Shown: positions 1 through 6,827, counted from the first letter of the stretch. The stretch: 7,435 bases of DNA from Spirochaetia bacterium (GCA_026002045.1 BOAV01000110.1:1-7435), one strand, 5' to 3'. Numbers and translations are program-made. The notes: a model not told the origin generated them from the letters alone.

Positions 1-7
1 TGATATA

Positions 8-1170
8 ATGCAATCCATGTACTTGGCCTTGCCTTTCATCTCCTTTTACGCCATCTGCGCCGCCTTTGGTCCCTTTCTCACCATATTGCTCAAAGATTTA
101 GGCTATTCCCCCTCGGCCATCGGGATTCTGATGGCCGTCAATTCCCTGGCCGGCATTGCCGGACCTTTTATCTTCGGTCACTTTGCGGATGAACACGGAC
201 GTTACCGGCCCCCCATGCTGATAGGCCATGCAATTACCCTGCTGATGTTCTTTCCCCTGGCCTATTTTACCAATCCCCTGATTACAGCCATGGTTCTTTT
301 GACCATGTCTCTGGGGTTCAACTCCATCCTGCCCCTGACGGAGGCGATCACCACCATCGGCATTGGGCCGGGGGGCAACTACGGAAAAGTCAGGACCCCC
401 GGTTCCGTCAGTTATATTGCCGTGGCGCTCATCCTTCAGTTTACCCCCCTGCTGCGGCCCAATAACCGGTACAACATCGTAATTTGGTCCGCAGCCCTTA
501 CGCTCCTGTCGATGATCATCTACACCCGGATACCCTCCCGGTATACCCATGTCAGCCGTCCCCGTTCGGGATCGGAAAATCAGGCCCTTGGAGCGGCGGG
601 GAAGCAAACCCGCATCTGGACGCCCCTGCTCATCATGGGGCTGCTGATCATCGCCCTGAGCCGGCTCGCCATGTCCGGGGCTTTGAGCTTCTTTTCCCTC
701 TACGTGGTACACGAACTGCACTGGGAAGCCATCGGCATCCTGAACGCCATTGCCGCGACGTCAGAAATACCCTTTATGTTTTTTTCAAAACGGATCATCG
801 ACCGCTTCGGCGCCATGAACTGCCTGGCCCTGGGCTGCTTCGGTATGTTTATCCGCCTGGTCCTGCTGGTGCTCTTTCCCACTCCGGCGGGAGCAGTGGC
901 CTCCCAGGCCATGCACTCCCTCAGCTACGGCCTTTTTCATCCGGCGGCCCTGGCCTTTATTTCAAGCTGCGTCCCTCCCCACAAGCGGGCCCTGGGGATG
1001 TCCCTGTATCTCGCCATCGGCGGCACCCTGCCAAACCTTCTGGGAAATATTTCCGGTGGCTTTATCGTGGACCACCGGGCTACCGGACTCTGTTCAGCTC
1101 GTTTACGATTTTTGCCGTATTGTCCACGGCACTGGCCCTGTTTATCGCTTTAAGGCAGCGAAGGCGATAA
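8..1170 (+). pseudogene. MFS transporter (12-TM, MFS_1-like), frameshifted near its 3' end
   Basis: This is a polytopic inner-membrane transporter of the major facilitator superfamily. Layout and opening residues resemble the MFS_1-like/HcaT (phenylpropionate permease-like) branch, but the substrate cannot be inferred. Seen in the sequence: about eleven hydrophobic segments in the first frame, and a motif-A-like loop GHFADEHGRYR at residues 57-67. A weaker counterpart (SKRIIDRFG) at about residue 260 opens the second half. The first frame reads to His356 (1073-1075), then becomes non-hydrophobic and stops at 1153. The expected last helix (GYRTLFSSFTIFAVLSTALA) is in the next frame and ends RQRRR at 1170. 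Adding one G to the GGG at 1077-1079 gives VDHRGYRTLF and a 387-residue protein. Only 7 nt precede the ATG and the frame is open to the window edge, so the start may lie upstream. Either a real pseudogene or a sequencing error. It is probably host DNA beside the prophage. Confidence 0.8.
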
Positions 1171-1244
1171 ACAGGCATAGCCCGACGGGTGTTTTACGTA
1201 GGCCAAGCCGCTACTGCGGCGCAGCGTATAGCGTATGTTATGCA

Positions 1245-1271
1245 AAAAACCTATACTTTCGTATAAGTTTT
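1245..1271. repeat. 27-bp palindromic direct repeat, copy 1 (attachment-site or operator candidate)
   Basis: This is identical over 27 bp to 2716-2742, and a CCCG follows both copies after two mismatched bases. Within it, 1246-1271 is an imperfect palindrome: arm AAAACCTATAC, spacer TTTC, arm GTATAAGTTTT, with 10 of 11 arm positions complementary. It lies about 75 bp after the MFS stop and upstream of the integrase gene. The size and symmetry suit a recombinase core site or a dimeric regulator operator. A weak AU-rich terminator is less likely because the stem is not GC-rich and only four Ts end it. Confidence 0.85.
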
Positions 1272-1283
1272 GTCCCGTAAAAG

Positions 1284-1292
1284 TGTGATAAT
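1284..1292 (+). promoter_or_regulatory. Candidate extended -10 element for the integrase gene
   Basis: TGTGATAAT fits the extended -10 pattern TGn plus a hexamer matching TATAAT at 5 of 6 positions. No good -35 is seen at the normal distance. The -35 region would fall on the end of the palindromic repeat at 1245-1271, so a protein bound there could control it. Transcription would start near 1299, giving a leader of roughly 100 nt before the integrase ATG at 1397. Motif inspection only. Confidence 0.3.
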
Positions 1293-1396
1293 CCTTTATC
1301 CCATAAAGAATTAGCGTTGCTGATTCGGTCTCACCAATTCTTATGAATTTTGGGGTGTCAGCGGTTGTGACAGCAATATCCCAAAAAGGGGCTTTT

Positions 1397-2629
1397 ATGA
1401 GGAATAAAGCGGTGTTTACCGTGTTTGCGCGGAAGTTGGCGACTGGTAAAACGGTGTATTATTACCAGTGTTATGATGAATACGGGAAAAGGCTCAATGC
1501 CCATTCGACCGGCAAGGTAAAGAAAACAGAGGCGGTTGCGTATTGCATGGAGTTGTTCAGGGCTGGGGAATTAATACCCCGGATCAGAATTCCATCCTTC
1601 GGGGAATACTGCCTGAACTGGTTTGATCCTGAAAAATGCGCATACCTTAAATGGCGGAAACTGTACGGGGAAACGACAAAGACAACGCTTGCCATTTACC
1701 GGACTAATCTTGAAAAGCATCTGAAACCTTTTTATGAAAAGATGAACCTTGCGGAAATCACGCCGCTGGCGGTGCAGAACTGGCTTGGGTACATGGCGGG
1801 GAAGAATTTCAGCAAGGCGACTATCAACTTAAACCTGGCGGTGCTAAAGATAATGATGGGCGAAGCGGCCCGGCGTGGTTATTTTAAAGCGAACCCGATA
1901 GAGAGCGTGAAACCCTTGAAGGCTGAAAACAAGGAGCGGGTGATTTTCACCCTGGACGAAGTGAGGCTGCTATTCCCCGCTGACTGGAACATGGTTTGGG
2001 ATAATTACCTGGTGTACCTGCTGAACAAGCTGGCGGCCTTTACGGGTATGCGGATAGGGGAACTGCTTGGGCTGCGGTGGGATGATATTCATGTGGATTA
2101 CATTTCGGTGTGCGGTCAGTATATCCGGGATGGCTACACTGATGTTACCAAAACAAAAGAACACCGGGATGTTCCTGTGTCAAACAAGATGATCCTTGAG
2201 CTTTCCCAACTGCGTGAACCGGCCAGCCGGGGGTTCATCTTTTCGGAGGATGGCGGGGAGAAACCGATCAGCCGGACTATTGTGTACAGCGGATTCAAGG
2301 CTGCCCTTGGAAGGATAGGCATAGAGAAAGCTGAACGGGAAGAGCGGGGCTTGACGGTGCATTGCTGGCGGCATTTCCTGAACACGACTTTGCGCATGTG
2401 TAATATTGCGGACAGCAAGGTACAGCGGGTTACCGGACATAAGACCGTTGAAATGACAGAACACTATACCCATTTCGACACTAAGGCATTTACCGATGTG
2501 CGGGAAGTACAGGCAAAGCTCCTGAATGAACCAGAGGCGGCGAGACCCGCCAATAATGCCGATAGCAAGCGGAAACCGAGTAAAGCAAAGAGGGCCGCCA
2601 AGAAGGCAAAAAACAGGAAAGCTTCCTAA
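1397..2629 (+). CDS. int: Tyrosine recombinase / phage integrase
   Basis: This is a site-specific recombinase of the lambda-integrase family, expected to integrate and excise the element by cutting and rejoining att sites through a covalent phosphotyrosine. From ATG 1397 it has 410 residues. An N-terminal arm-binding-like region (FTVFARKL...YYYQCYDEYG) covers about 1-60, an alpha-helical core-binding domain about 65-172, and the catalytic domain about 182-367. All catalytic residues are present: Arg219 (TGMRIGE), Lys254 (KTKEHRD), His322 and Arg325 (HCWRH), His348 (TGHK) and Tyr357 (EHYTH). The tail after about 385 is very rich in Lys/Arg, ending KAKRAAKKAKNRKAS. An in-frame ATG at 1343 has no ribosome binding site. 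ATG 1397 has AAGGGG at 1386-1391, so it is preferred. The gene lies between two copies of a 27-bp palindromic repeat and has its own terminator, so it is a separate transcription unit. Family assignment is very secure; which sites it uses is inference. Confidence 0.96.
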   Translation: MRNKAVFTVFARKLATGKTVYYYQCYDEYGKRLNAHSTGKVKKTEAVAYCMELFRAGELIPRIRIPSFGEYCLNWFDPEKCAYLKWRKLYGETTKTTLAIYRTNLEKHLKPFYEKMNLAEITPLAVQNWLGYMAGKNFSKATINLNLAVLKIMMGEAARRGYFKANPIESVKPLKAENKERVIFTLDEVRLLFPADWNMVWDNYLVYLLNKLAAFTGMRIGELLGLRWDDIHVDYISVCGQYIRDGYTDVTKTKEHRDVPVSNKMILELSQLREPASRGFIFSEDGGEKPISRTIVYSGFKAALGRIGIEKAEREERGLTVHCWRHFLNTTLRMCNIADSKVQRVTGHKTVEMTEHYTHFDTKAFTDVREVQAKLLNEPEAARPANNADSKRKPSKAKRAAKKAKNRKAS

Positions 2630-2655
2630 CCTGTTTTAAAAGATAACGTAACAGC

Positions 2656-2692
2656 AAGCCGCCCCGGGGAAATCCCGGAGCGGCTTTTTTTT
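2656..2692 (+). terminator. Rho-independent terminator of the integrase gene
   Basis: Arm AAGCCGCCCCGGG (2656-2668), loop GAAAT, and arm CCCGGAGCGGCTT (2674-2686) form a 13-position stem with one mismatch. It runs into eight Ts at 2685-2692. It lies 26 nt after the integrase stop and should isolate the integrase from the packaging operon. The T run is followed by GC and eight As, making a small AT palindrome. Confidence 0.93.
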
Positions 2693-2715
2693 GCAAAAAA
2701 AACTGCTCAATTCTT

Positions 2716-2742
2716 AAAAACCTATACTTTCGTATAAGTTTT
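2716..2742. repeat. 27-bp palindromic direct repeat, copy 2 (attachment-site or operator candidate)
   Basis: This is an exact copy of 1245-1271 in the same orientation, 1,471 bp away, with the palindrome at 2717-2742. It lies between the integrase terminator and the first gene of the packaging operon, 18 bp upstream of a -10-like TATTAT. If it is an att core, the integrase gene could be excised alone or this may be a secondary site. If it is an operator, one protein could control both the integrase and the operon. Confidence 0.85.
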
Positions 2743-2760
2743 ACCCCGCCGCTCTGTGCC

Positions 2761-2766
2761 TATTAT
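2761..2766 (+). promoter_or_regulatory. Candidate -10 element for the packaging operon
   Basis: TATTAT matches the -10 consensus at 5 of 6 positions. The -35 position would fall at the end of the palindromic repeat (about 2738-2744) and is poor (TTTTAC). Transcription would begin near 2773, leaving a short leader before the ATG at 2789. A promoter is expected here because the upstream terminator is strong, but this is inspection only. Confidence 0.3.
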
Positions 2767-2778
2767 TTCCCCTGTAAT

Positions 2779-2783
2779 GGAGG
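2779..2783 (+). promoter_or_regulatory. Ribosome binding site that sets the HTH gene start
   Basis: GGAGG ends five bases before ATG 2789. The alternatives, GTG 2756 and ATG 2777, have no Shine-Dalgarno, so this site decides the start. Confidence 0.65.
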
Positions 2784-2788
2784 CGGGT

Positions 2789-3172
2789 ATGGAGCAGGCC
2801 GGGGAGAAAGCGCGGGAAGAATTGATAGCGGCGCAGTTGCCACAAGATAGCGGGCTAATGGAATACCGGGATTTAGCGCGGTATTTAAAAATGACAGAGG
2901 GGACTATCCGGCATTGGGTTATGAAAGATGAGGTCCCCTGCTTCAAGATTGGCGCTTCGGTTCGCTTCTCCCGCAGACAAATTGACAAATGGCTCCTTGA
3001 TAACTACTACCAGGGGCCGCCTACCTACCGGCGGCGGCGCAGCTCGGCGCTTATTGCGGCTACGCCTGACGCAGTACGGGCGATTTGCGAATTGGATTTT
3101 GACGAAACGGCGCGGGGAGAATTGATTGCGGCGCAAGGGGAATCGATTGTGGCGGGGGAAAGCAATGACTGA
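2789..3172 (+). CDS. Excisionase-family winged helix-turn-helix DNA-binding protein
   Basis: This is a small DNA-binding protein of 127 residues. Residues about 24-70 match the excisionase/MerR-like HTH pattern (HTH_17 type): MEYRDLARYLKMTEGTIRHW, then a wing FKIGASVRFSRRQIDKWLLD. A basic patch YRRRR follows at 80-84. The start at 2789 is chosen for its GGAGG five bases upstream. GTG 2756 and ATG 2777 are also in frame. Segments AREELIAAQ (N-terminal) and ARGELIAAQ (C-terminal) repeat exactly 100 residues apart, and the repeat is visible in the DNA. The stop overlaps the terminase small-subunit-like gene by 8 nt, so the two are probably translationally coupled. Three roles are possible: recombination directionality factor for the upstream integrase, operon regulator, or a terminase DNA-recognition component, since lambda gpNu1 also uses a winged HTH. 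The fold is well supported; the role is undecided. Confidence 0.85.
   Translation: MEQAGEKAREELIAAQLPQDSGLMEYRDLARYLKMTEGTIRHWVMKDEVPCFKIGASVRFSRRQIDKWLLDNYYQGPPTYRRRRSSALIAATPDAVRAICELDFDETARGELIAAQGESIVAGESND
2811..2835. repeat. 25-bp direct repeat, copy 1, inside the HTH gene
   Basis: This matches 3111-3135 with two mismatches, exactly 300 bp apart and in the same reading frame. It encodes AREELIAAQ near the N-terminus of the HTH protein, upstream of the HTH domain. The copies flank the DNA-binding domain on both sides. Confidence 0.7.
3111..3135. repeat. 25-bp direct repeat, copy 2, inside the HTH gene
   Basis: Partner of 2811-2835, with 23 of 25 bases identical. It encodes ARGELIAAQ near the C-terminus of the HTH protein, a short distance before the terminase small-subunit-like gene begins at 3165. 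Confidence 0.7.
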
Positions 3173-3716
3173 CATTGACAGGGTTATTACGGAAACACAA
3201 GCGGAGGTGTTGCCCTTTGAGAGTTGGGAGCGGCTGCCGGGGGAAAGTACGGCGGCTTATGCGGCGTTTTGTGCGTACCGGGACTTTGGGCCGGAGCGGA
3301 ATATCCGCAAGGCAGTTGAGGCGCATTTCCGTAAAGCGGAAATGCCTCTCGACGCATTTATCGCCAAAAAGTACCGACTGTGGCGGGGATGGGCAGCGGC
3401 GCATAAGTGGCGGGAGAGGGCTGCTGACTATGACGGTTATGTGGACAAACTGAAACAGGCGGAGAAGCGGAAAACCATTGAGGAACAGGGCAAGGTACAT
3501 CGGGCTATTACCGGGAAGATGTTACAGGTGGTTGAAAAGAAACTGGACTTGATGGACCCGGCGGAACTGGCACAGGGGGCGGTTACGGATTGGGTGTCTA
3601 CGGCGATACGGGCGGATCGGGAGGCTGCCGGGCTTGTTACCGGGAAGGACAAGCCGGATGAGCGAACCGATAAGAACGGGCAGATTACGTTCATCCCGGA
3701 ATTTGAGGGGCTTTAA
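3165..3716 (+). CDS. terS: Phage terminase small-subunit-like protein
   Basis: This probably recognises the packaging start site on phage DNA and hands it to the large terminase. It has 183 residues. The segment LPGESTAAYAAFCAYRDFGP, the recurring tryptophans and KWRERAADYDGYVDKLK are typical of small-terminase-like proteins found just upstream of phage large-terminase genes. Residues about 45-85 resemble a diverged HTH region, followed by a helical, charged region (KLKQAEKRKTIEEQGK) likely to mediate oligomerisation. The frame is open back to a TTG at 3126, but ATG 3165 with a GGGGG run upstream is a better start. It overlaps the HTH gene by 8 nt (ATGACTGA) and ends 2 nt before the large terminase. 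The call rests on recalled family pattern and position, as small terminases are poorly conserved. Confidence 0.75.
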   Translation: MTDIDRVITETQAEVLPFESWERLPGESTAAYAAFCAYRDFGPERNIRKAVEAHFRKAEMPLDAFIAKKYRLWRGWAAAHKWRERAADYDGYVDKLKQAEKRKTIEEQGKVHRAITGKMLQVVEKKLDLMDPAELAQGAVTDWVSTAIRADREAAGLVTGKDKPDERTDKNGQITFIPEFEGL

Positions 3717-3718
3717 GT

Positions 3719-4942
3719 ATGACCGTATTCAAGCCGACGAGGGTACAACATCAAGCCTTGGCGCTGGTAAAGGGCGGGGCTAAACATATATTGCTCTTTG
3801 GCGGTTCACGGAGCGGCAAGACCACGGTACTGGTGATGGTGATTATCTACCGGGCGATCCGCTTTGCGGGTTCCCGGCATTTGATTTGCCGGTATCGGGC
3901 CAAGGATGCCCGGAGTTCGGTACTGCGGGAAACATTATTACCCTGGCTTACCAATACGGTGGGACCTTCACGCTTTACCTACCTTACCCACGAAAGCATG
4001 TTTACCCTTTTCAACGGTTCTGAAATATGGATCGGCGGCCTGGGGGACCGGGAACAAGCGGATAAGATTTTGGGGCATGAATACAACACGATTTATTTTA
4101 ACGAAATATCCCAGCTTGGTTATCTGGCGGTTACTACCGCTTATTCCCGGCTGGCGATGAGGGTTCCAGGCTGCCGCAATCTGTTTCTTTACGACTGCAA
4201 TCCGGGATCGCCTTTGCATTGGGCTTACAAGATATTCATTCGTAAACAGCAATTCCTGAATGGGGAGCCGCTTCCAAAACCGGAATTGTATGCCTCGATG
4301 CTGTTAAACCCGGCGGATAATGTTGAGCATCTGCCTGACGACTATATTTCTGATGTGCTTGACGCTATGCCGGATAAACAGAAAGCACGGTTCCGGGATG
4401 GCGCATGGGTAAAGGCGGAAGGCGTTATCTATGAGCTTTTTGACGAGTCCATGATTCTGAAAGCGGCGGATATGCCGGTGCAATATGACAGGATTGCTGC
4501 GGGTCAAGACTTTGGGTTAAACATTACGAATGTAAAAATAGGCTGGCTGAATGAAGGTATTTATGTGATCGCCGATTACGGCGCTTTCAACATGACGACT
4601 AAATCTTTTAATGAAGAACTAACTGCCCGTGGATGGTTTGATGTGGGGCCTGACAATATGAGCTTCCCGGTCTACTGCGATCCGGCCGGTGGAGAACGTA
4701 TACAGGAAATTACCGGGGGCGTTAAGGCCAATAACAGCGTTGAGAGCGGTATTGATTTTATCAATGCGAAGATAGAGCGGAAACAATTCTTTGTTTGTGA
4801 AAAGTGTACCGGTGTTCTTTCGGAGATATGGGATTACTGCCGGGATGAAGCGGGGGAAATAATAAAAGTAAATGATCATTTTCTTGATGCGCTGCGCTAT
4901 GCGGTGTTTAGTGATTTGCAACAGGGGGTTATTGCACAATGA
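3719..4942 (+). CDS. terL: Phage terminase large subunit (ATPase and nuclease)
   Basis: This is the motor that pumps phage DNA through the portal into the prohead and cuts it. It has 407 residues. The N-terminal ATPase carries Walker A GGSRSGKT at 28-35. A Walker B-like strand NTIYFNE lies at 123-129, with Asn where Asp is usual before Glu129. A coupling-type motif LYDCNPGSPLHW follows at about 157-168. The C-terminal RNase H-like nuclease shows Asp264 (AGQDFG), Asp321 (CDPAGG), and Asp386/Asp390 in NDHFLDALRYA, the expected acidic metal ligands. Length is normal for the family. GAGGGG at 3705-3710 sits 8 nt before the ATG. The stop overlaps the portal start as ATGA, as in translationally coupled genes. 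Packaging strategy (cos or pac) cannot be read from this. Confidence 0.95.
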   Translation: MTVFKPTRVQHQALALVKGGAKHILLFGGSRSGKTTVLVMVIIYRAIRFAGSRHLICRYRAKDARSSVLRETLLPWLTNTVGPSRFTYLTHESMFTLFNGSEIWIGGLGDREQADKILGHEYNTIYFNEISQLGYLAVTTAYSRLAMRVPGCRNLFLYDCNPGSPLHWAYKIFIRKQQFLNGEPLPKPELYASMLLNPADNVEHLPDDYISDVLDAMPDKQKARFRDGAWVKAEGVIYELFDESMILKAADMPVQYDRIAAGQDFGLNITNVKIGWLNEGIYVIADYGAFNMTTKSFNEELTARGWFDVGPDNMSFPVYCDPAGGERIQEITGGVKANNSVESGIDFINAKIERKQFFVCEKCTGVLSEIWDYCRDEAGEIIKVNDHFLDALRYAVFSDLQQGVIAQ

Positions 4943-6162
4943 ACCCCTTTGTCCGATTGATTACCAACTATAAGCGAAATAAATCACACCATCAGATTAT
5001 GACAGATGTAATAAATGATGACCATTTCCTTGATAATCATGACTGTTATGATAGTTTATATAATGACAGTTACTTACATAACGCATGGGTCAATATTGCG
5101 GTAGGTATTCTGGTCCGCAATATCGCACGGGCTTCTTTCATTTTGTTGCGGGAGGGCAATGAGGTGACAAGCGGGCCGTTGTACGAGCTTTTTAGAAGGC
5201 CGAATACTTCTACAAGCCGGTACGATTTGTGGAAGGAAACTGCGGCCTGGTGGCACCTCGAAGGGGAAGCCTTCTGGTGGTTTGGCCCCGACTACGGCGG
5301 GGGAATCCCGAAGGCGCTGCATATCCTTGACCCGCGAAGGATGCGGCATGAAACAAGCCATGATCTTACCGATAACAAACGGCGCTGGTTTTATCAAACT
5401 GATGTCGCCTTAATTCCAATCCTGCCTGATGAGATTATTCACTTTAAGGACTGGAACCCCTGGAATCCTGATCGCGGGGTTAATCCGCTGGTATCGCTGG
5501 CCCTTGAACTTGAACAGGATTACTACGCCAATAAAGCAAACAGTCAACTTTTAAAAAACAACGCGATTCCGATGGGGCTCTTAAAGACTGACCAGACTAT
5601 CAGGCCGGAAGAAGCGGACGCCCTTGAAAAGATGTGGGAAAGTAAATACGGGTCGTTAAAGGCGAACAGGAAGGTTGCGGTACTCGGCAAGGGGACCAGT
5701 TTTGAACCGCTTACCTTTACCCCGGAAGTAGTAAAACTATTTGAGTTAAAACGGTGGAACCTCTACACGATCCTTGCAAAGTACGGCATTCCTCCACGGG
5801 TAGCAAACATCAACGACAAGACCACATCCCTGTCGGGAAAGGACACCCAGGAACAACACGCCGCTTTCTGGAAGTATACGATCATCCCGATCCTGAAACA
5901 ATTTGAAAGTATTTTGGAGAGTCAATTCTTTGTACGCTTTGGATTAAAGGAAAGCGGGAAATTTGATCTGCAGGATATTCCTGAATTACAGGAAAGTGAG
6001 GATTCCCAAAGTAACCGGGATATTGCGGAGATTAACGCCGGATTAAAGACCATCAATGATGTGCTGAAAGAACGGGGCAAAGATGCGAAGCCCTGGGGCG
6101 ATAACTGGTATCGGCCCAAGAATTTAATTCCCTATTCTTCTGACTCGGAGAGCGGGGAATGA
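4939..6162 (+). CDS. Phage portal protein (HK97 type)
   Basis: This forms the ring at one capsid vertex through which TerL loads DNA and to which the tail later attaches. It has 407 residues, a normal length. Family-like features are an N-terminal region with paired small and aromatic residues (WVNIAVGILVRNIA, 50-63), LYELFRRPN (81-89), and KNNAIPMGLL (206-215). KYGIPPRV (281-288) matches the common portal motif around 'GVPP'. A helical stem-like stretch follows, and INDVLKERG plus GDNWYRPKNLIP (387-398) close the protein as in other HK97 portals. AGGGGG at 4923-4928 provides the ribosome binding site. The ATGA overlap with terL and the ATGA overlap with the next gene suggest one coupled operon. 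Confidence 0.94.
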   Translation: MNPFVRLITNYKRNKSHHQIMTDVINDDHFLDNHDCYDSLYNDSYLHNAWVNIAVGILVRNIARASFILLREGNEVTSGPLYELFRRPNTSTSRYDLWKETAAWWHLEGEAFWWFGPDYGGGIPKALHILDPRRMRHETSHDLTDNKRRWFYQTDVALIPILPDEIIHFKDWNPWNPDRGVNPLVSLALELEQDYYANKANSQLLKNNAIPMGLLKTDQTIRPEEADALEKMWESKYGSLKANRKVAVLGKGTSFEPLTFTPEVVKLFELKRWNLYTILAKYGIPPRVANINDKTTSLSGKDTQEQHAAFWKYTIIPILKQFESILESQFFVRFGLKESGKFDLQDIPELQESEDSQSNRDIAEINAGLKTINDVLKERGKDAKPWGDNWYRPKNLIPYSSDSESGE

Positions 6163-6827
6163 TGAACCGGATTCTGCTTGCCTCACGGGCGAAGCGGCTT
6201 GCCACGGCTATCTGGCAGGGTCTTTTCAATCTGAATGAGTGGAATATGGTCTTGGTTGACAACACCGCAGAACTGATTAAGCAGATTAAGCCAAGGTTTT
6301 CCTGCCTTGTGCTTATGGAAAGCTGCTTTGCCGGTGTCGCAACTGATGAACTGATTGCGTTTCTTGTTAAAAGATATCGCATGTTGAATATTGCGGTCTG
6401 GAACATGGGGCCTTGCAATGACACTGCGGCGGCACGGCTTATTATGGCGGGAGCTGCAAGCTTTGTAAATCTTCGTGATTCTGATGAGCGCGGTATCAAC
6501 CGGGCCATCAAAACCATATTTGAAGGTAAGCCTTATTATTCGGAAGCTGTCGGCGAAATTATCGATCACAATGGAATGCCGGGGTTCGGCACTGCCTTTA
6601 CCCGGAGAGAAAAAGAAATAATTAGCCTTGTGGTACGGGGCAAGAACAATAAGGAAATCGCCGACAGCCTGGGGATTAGCCTTGTTACGGTGAAATACCA
6701 CAAAAGTAATGTGATCCACAAGGCGGGGATAAAAGGGGACAGTCAGCTTTGTCTTTTTGGAATCGGCCAGGGTCTTATTGATCCTGAGAATGAAAATCTG
6801 GAATTAGGAGGGATGGAAACAGAATGA
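6159..6827 (+). CDS. LuxR/NarL-type regulator with a degenerate receiver domain
   Basis: This is a 222-residue protein with the layout of a NarL/FixJ response regulator: receiver-like residues about 3-130, then a LuxR HTH at about 146-192. The HTH is well preserved (FTRREKEIISLVVRGKNNKE, then IADSLGISLVTVKYHKSNVI), so DNA binding is likely. The receiver keeps the alternating strand/helix pattern but not its active site. The N-terminal acidic pair is replaced in LLASR. The phosphoacceptor Asp position appears to be Glu54 (LVLME), the Thr/Ser position is Asn82 or nearby (VWNM), and the conserved Lys is not evident (VNLRD). It therefore probably works without phosphorylation; the Glu could mimic the active state. 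An acidic tail (DPENENLELGG) follows the HTH. It overlaps the portal gene as ATGA and sits between portal and protease, where a regulator is unexpected. It may time late expression or interfere with host control; the target is unknown. Confidence 0.88.
   Translation: MMNRILLASRAKRLATAIWQGLFNLNEWNMVLVDNTAELIKQIKPRFSCLVLMESCFAGVATDELIAFLVKRYRMLNIAVWNMGPCNDTAAARLIMAGAASFVNLRDSDERGINRAIKTIFEGKPYYSEAVGEIIDHNGMPGFGTAFTRREKEIISLVVRGKNNKEIADSLGISLVTVKYHKSNVIHKAGIKGDSQLCLFGIGQGLIDPENENLELGGMETE

Noticed and set aside
98..721. Long open frame of 207 codons on the minus strand within the MFS gene
   Set aside because: Composition is Gly/Gln/Arg-rich with no domain. It lies antisense to a clear membrane protein and is explained by GC-biased codon usage of that gene.
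484..1069. Open frame overlapping the MFS gene in the next + frame
   Set aside because: Only its last part (after about 1076) looks real, as the displaced last helix of the transporter. The earlier part is Pro/His/Arg-rich and overlaps a well-supported coding frame.
1207..1220. Small GC hairpin (GCCGC-TACT-GCGGC) after the MFS gene as a terminator
   Set aside because: The stem is only 5 bp and no T run follows. It is not enough to call a terminator.
1246..1271. Resemblance of the palindrome to loxP (shared TTCGTATA)
   Set aside because: The shared stretch is eight bases and the spacer is 4 rather than 8 bp. The integrase is not evidently Cre-like, so this is treated as coincidence.
1343..1396. 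Longer integrase start at ATG 1343
   Set aside because: No ribosome binding site precedes it, and the extra 18 residues lie outside the recognisable integrase N-terminus. ATG 1397 has a better site.
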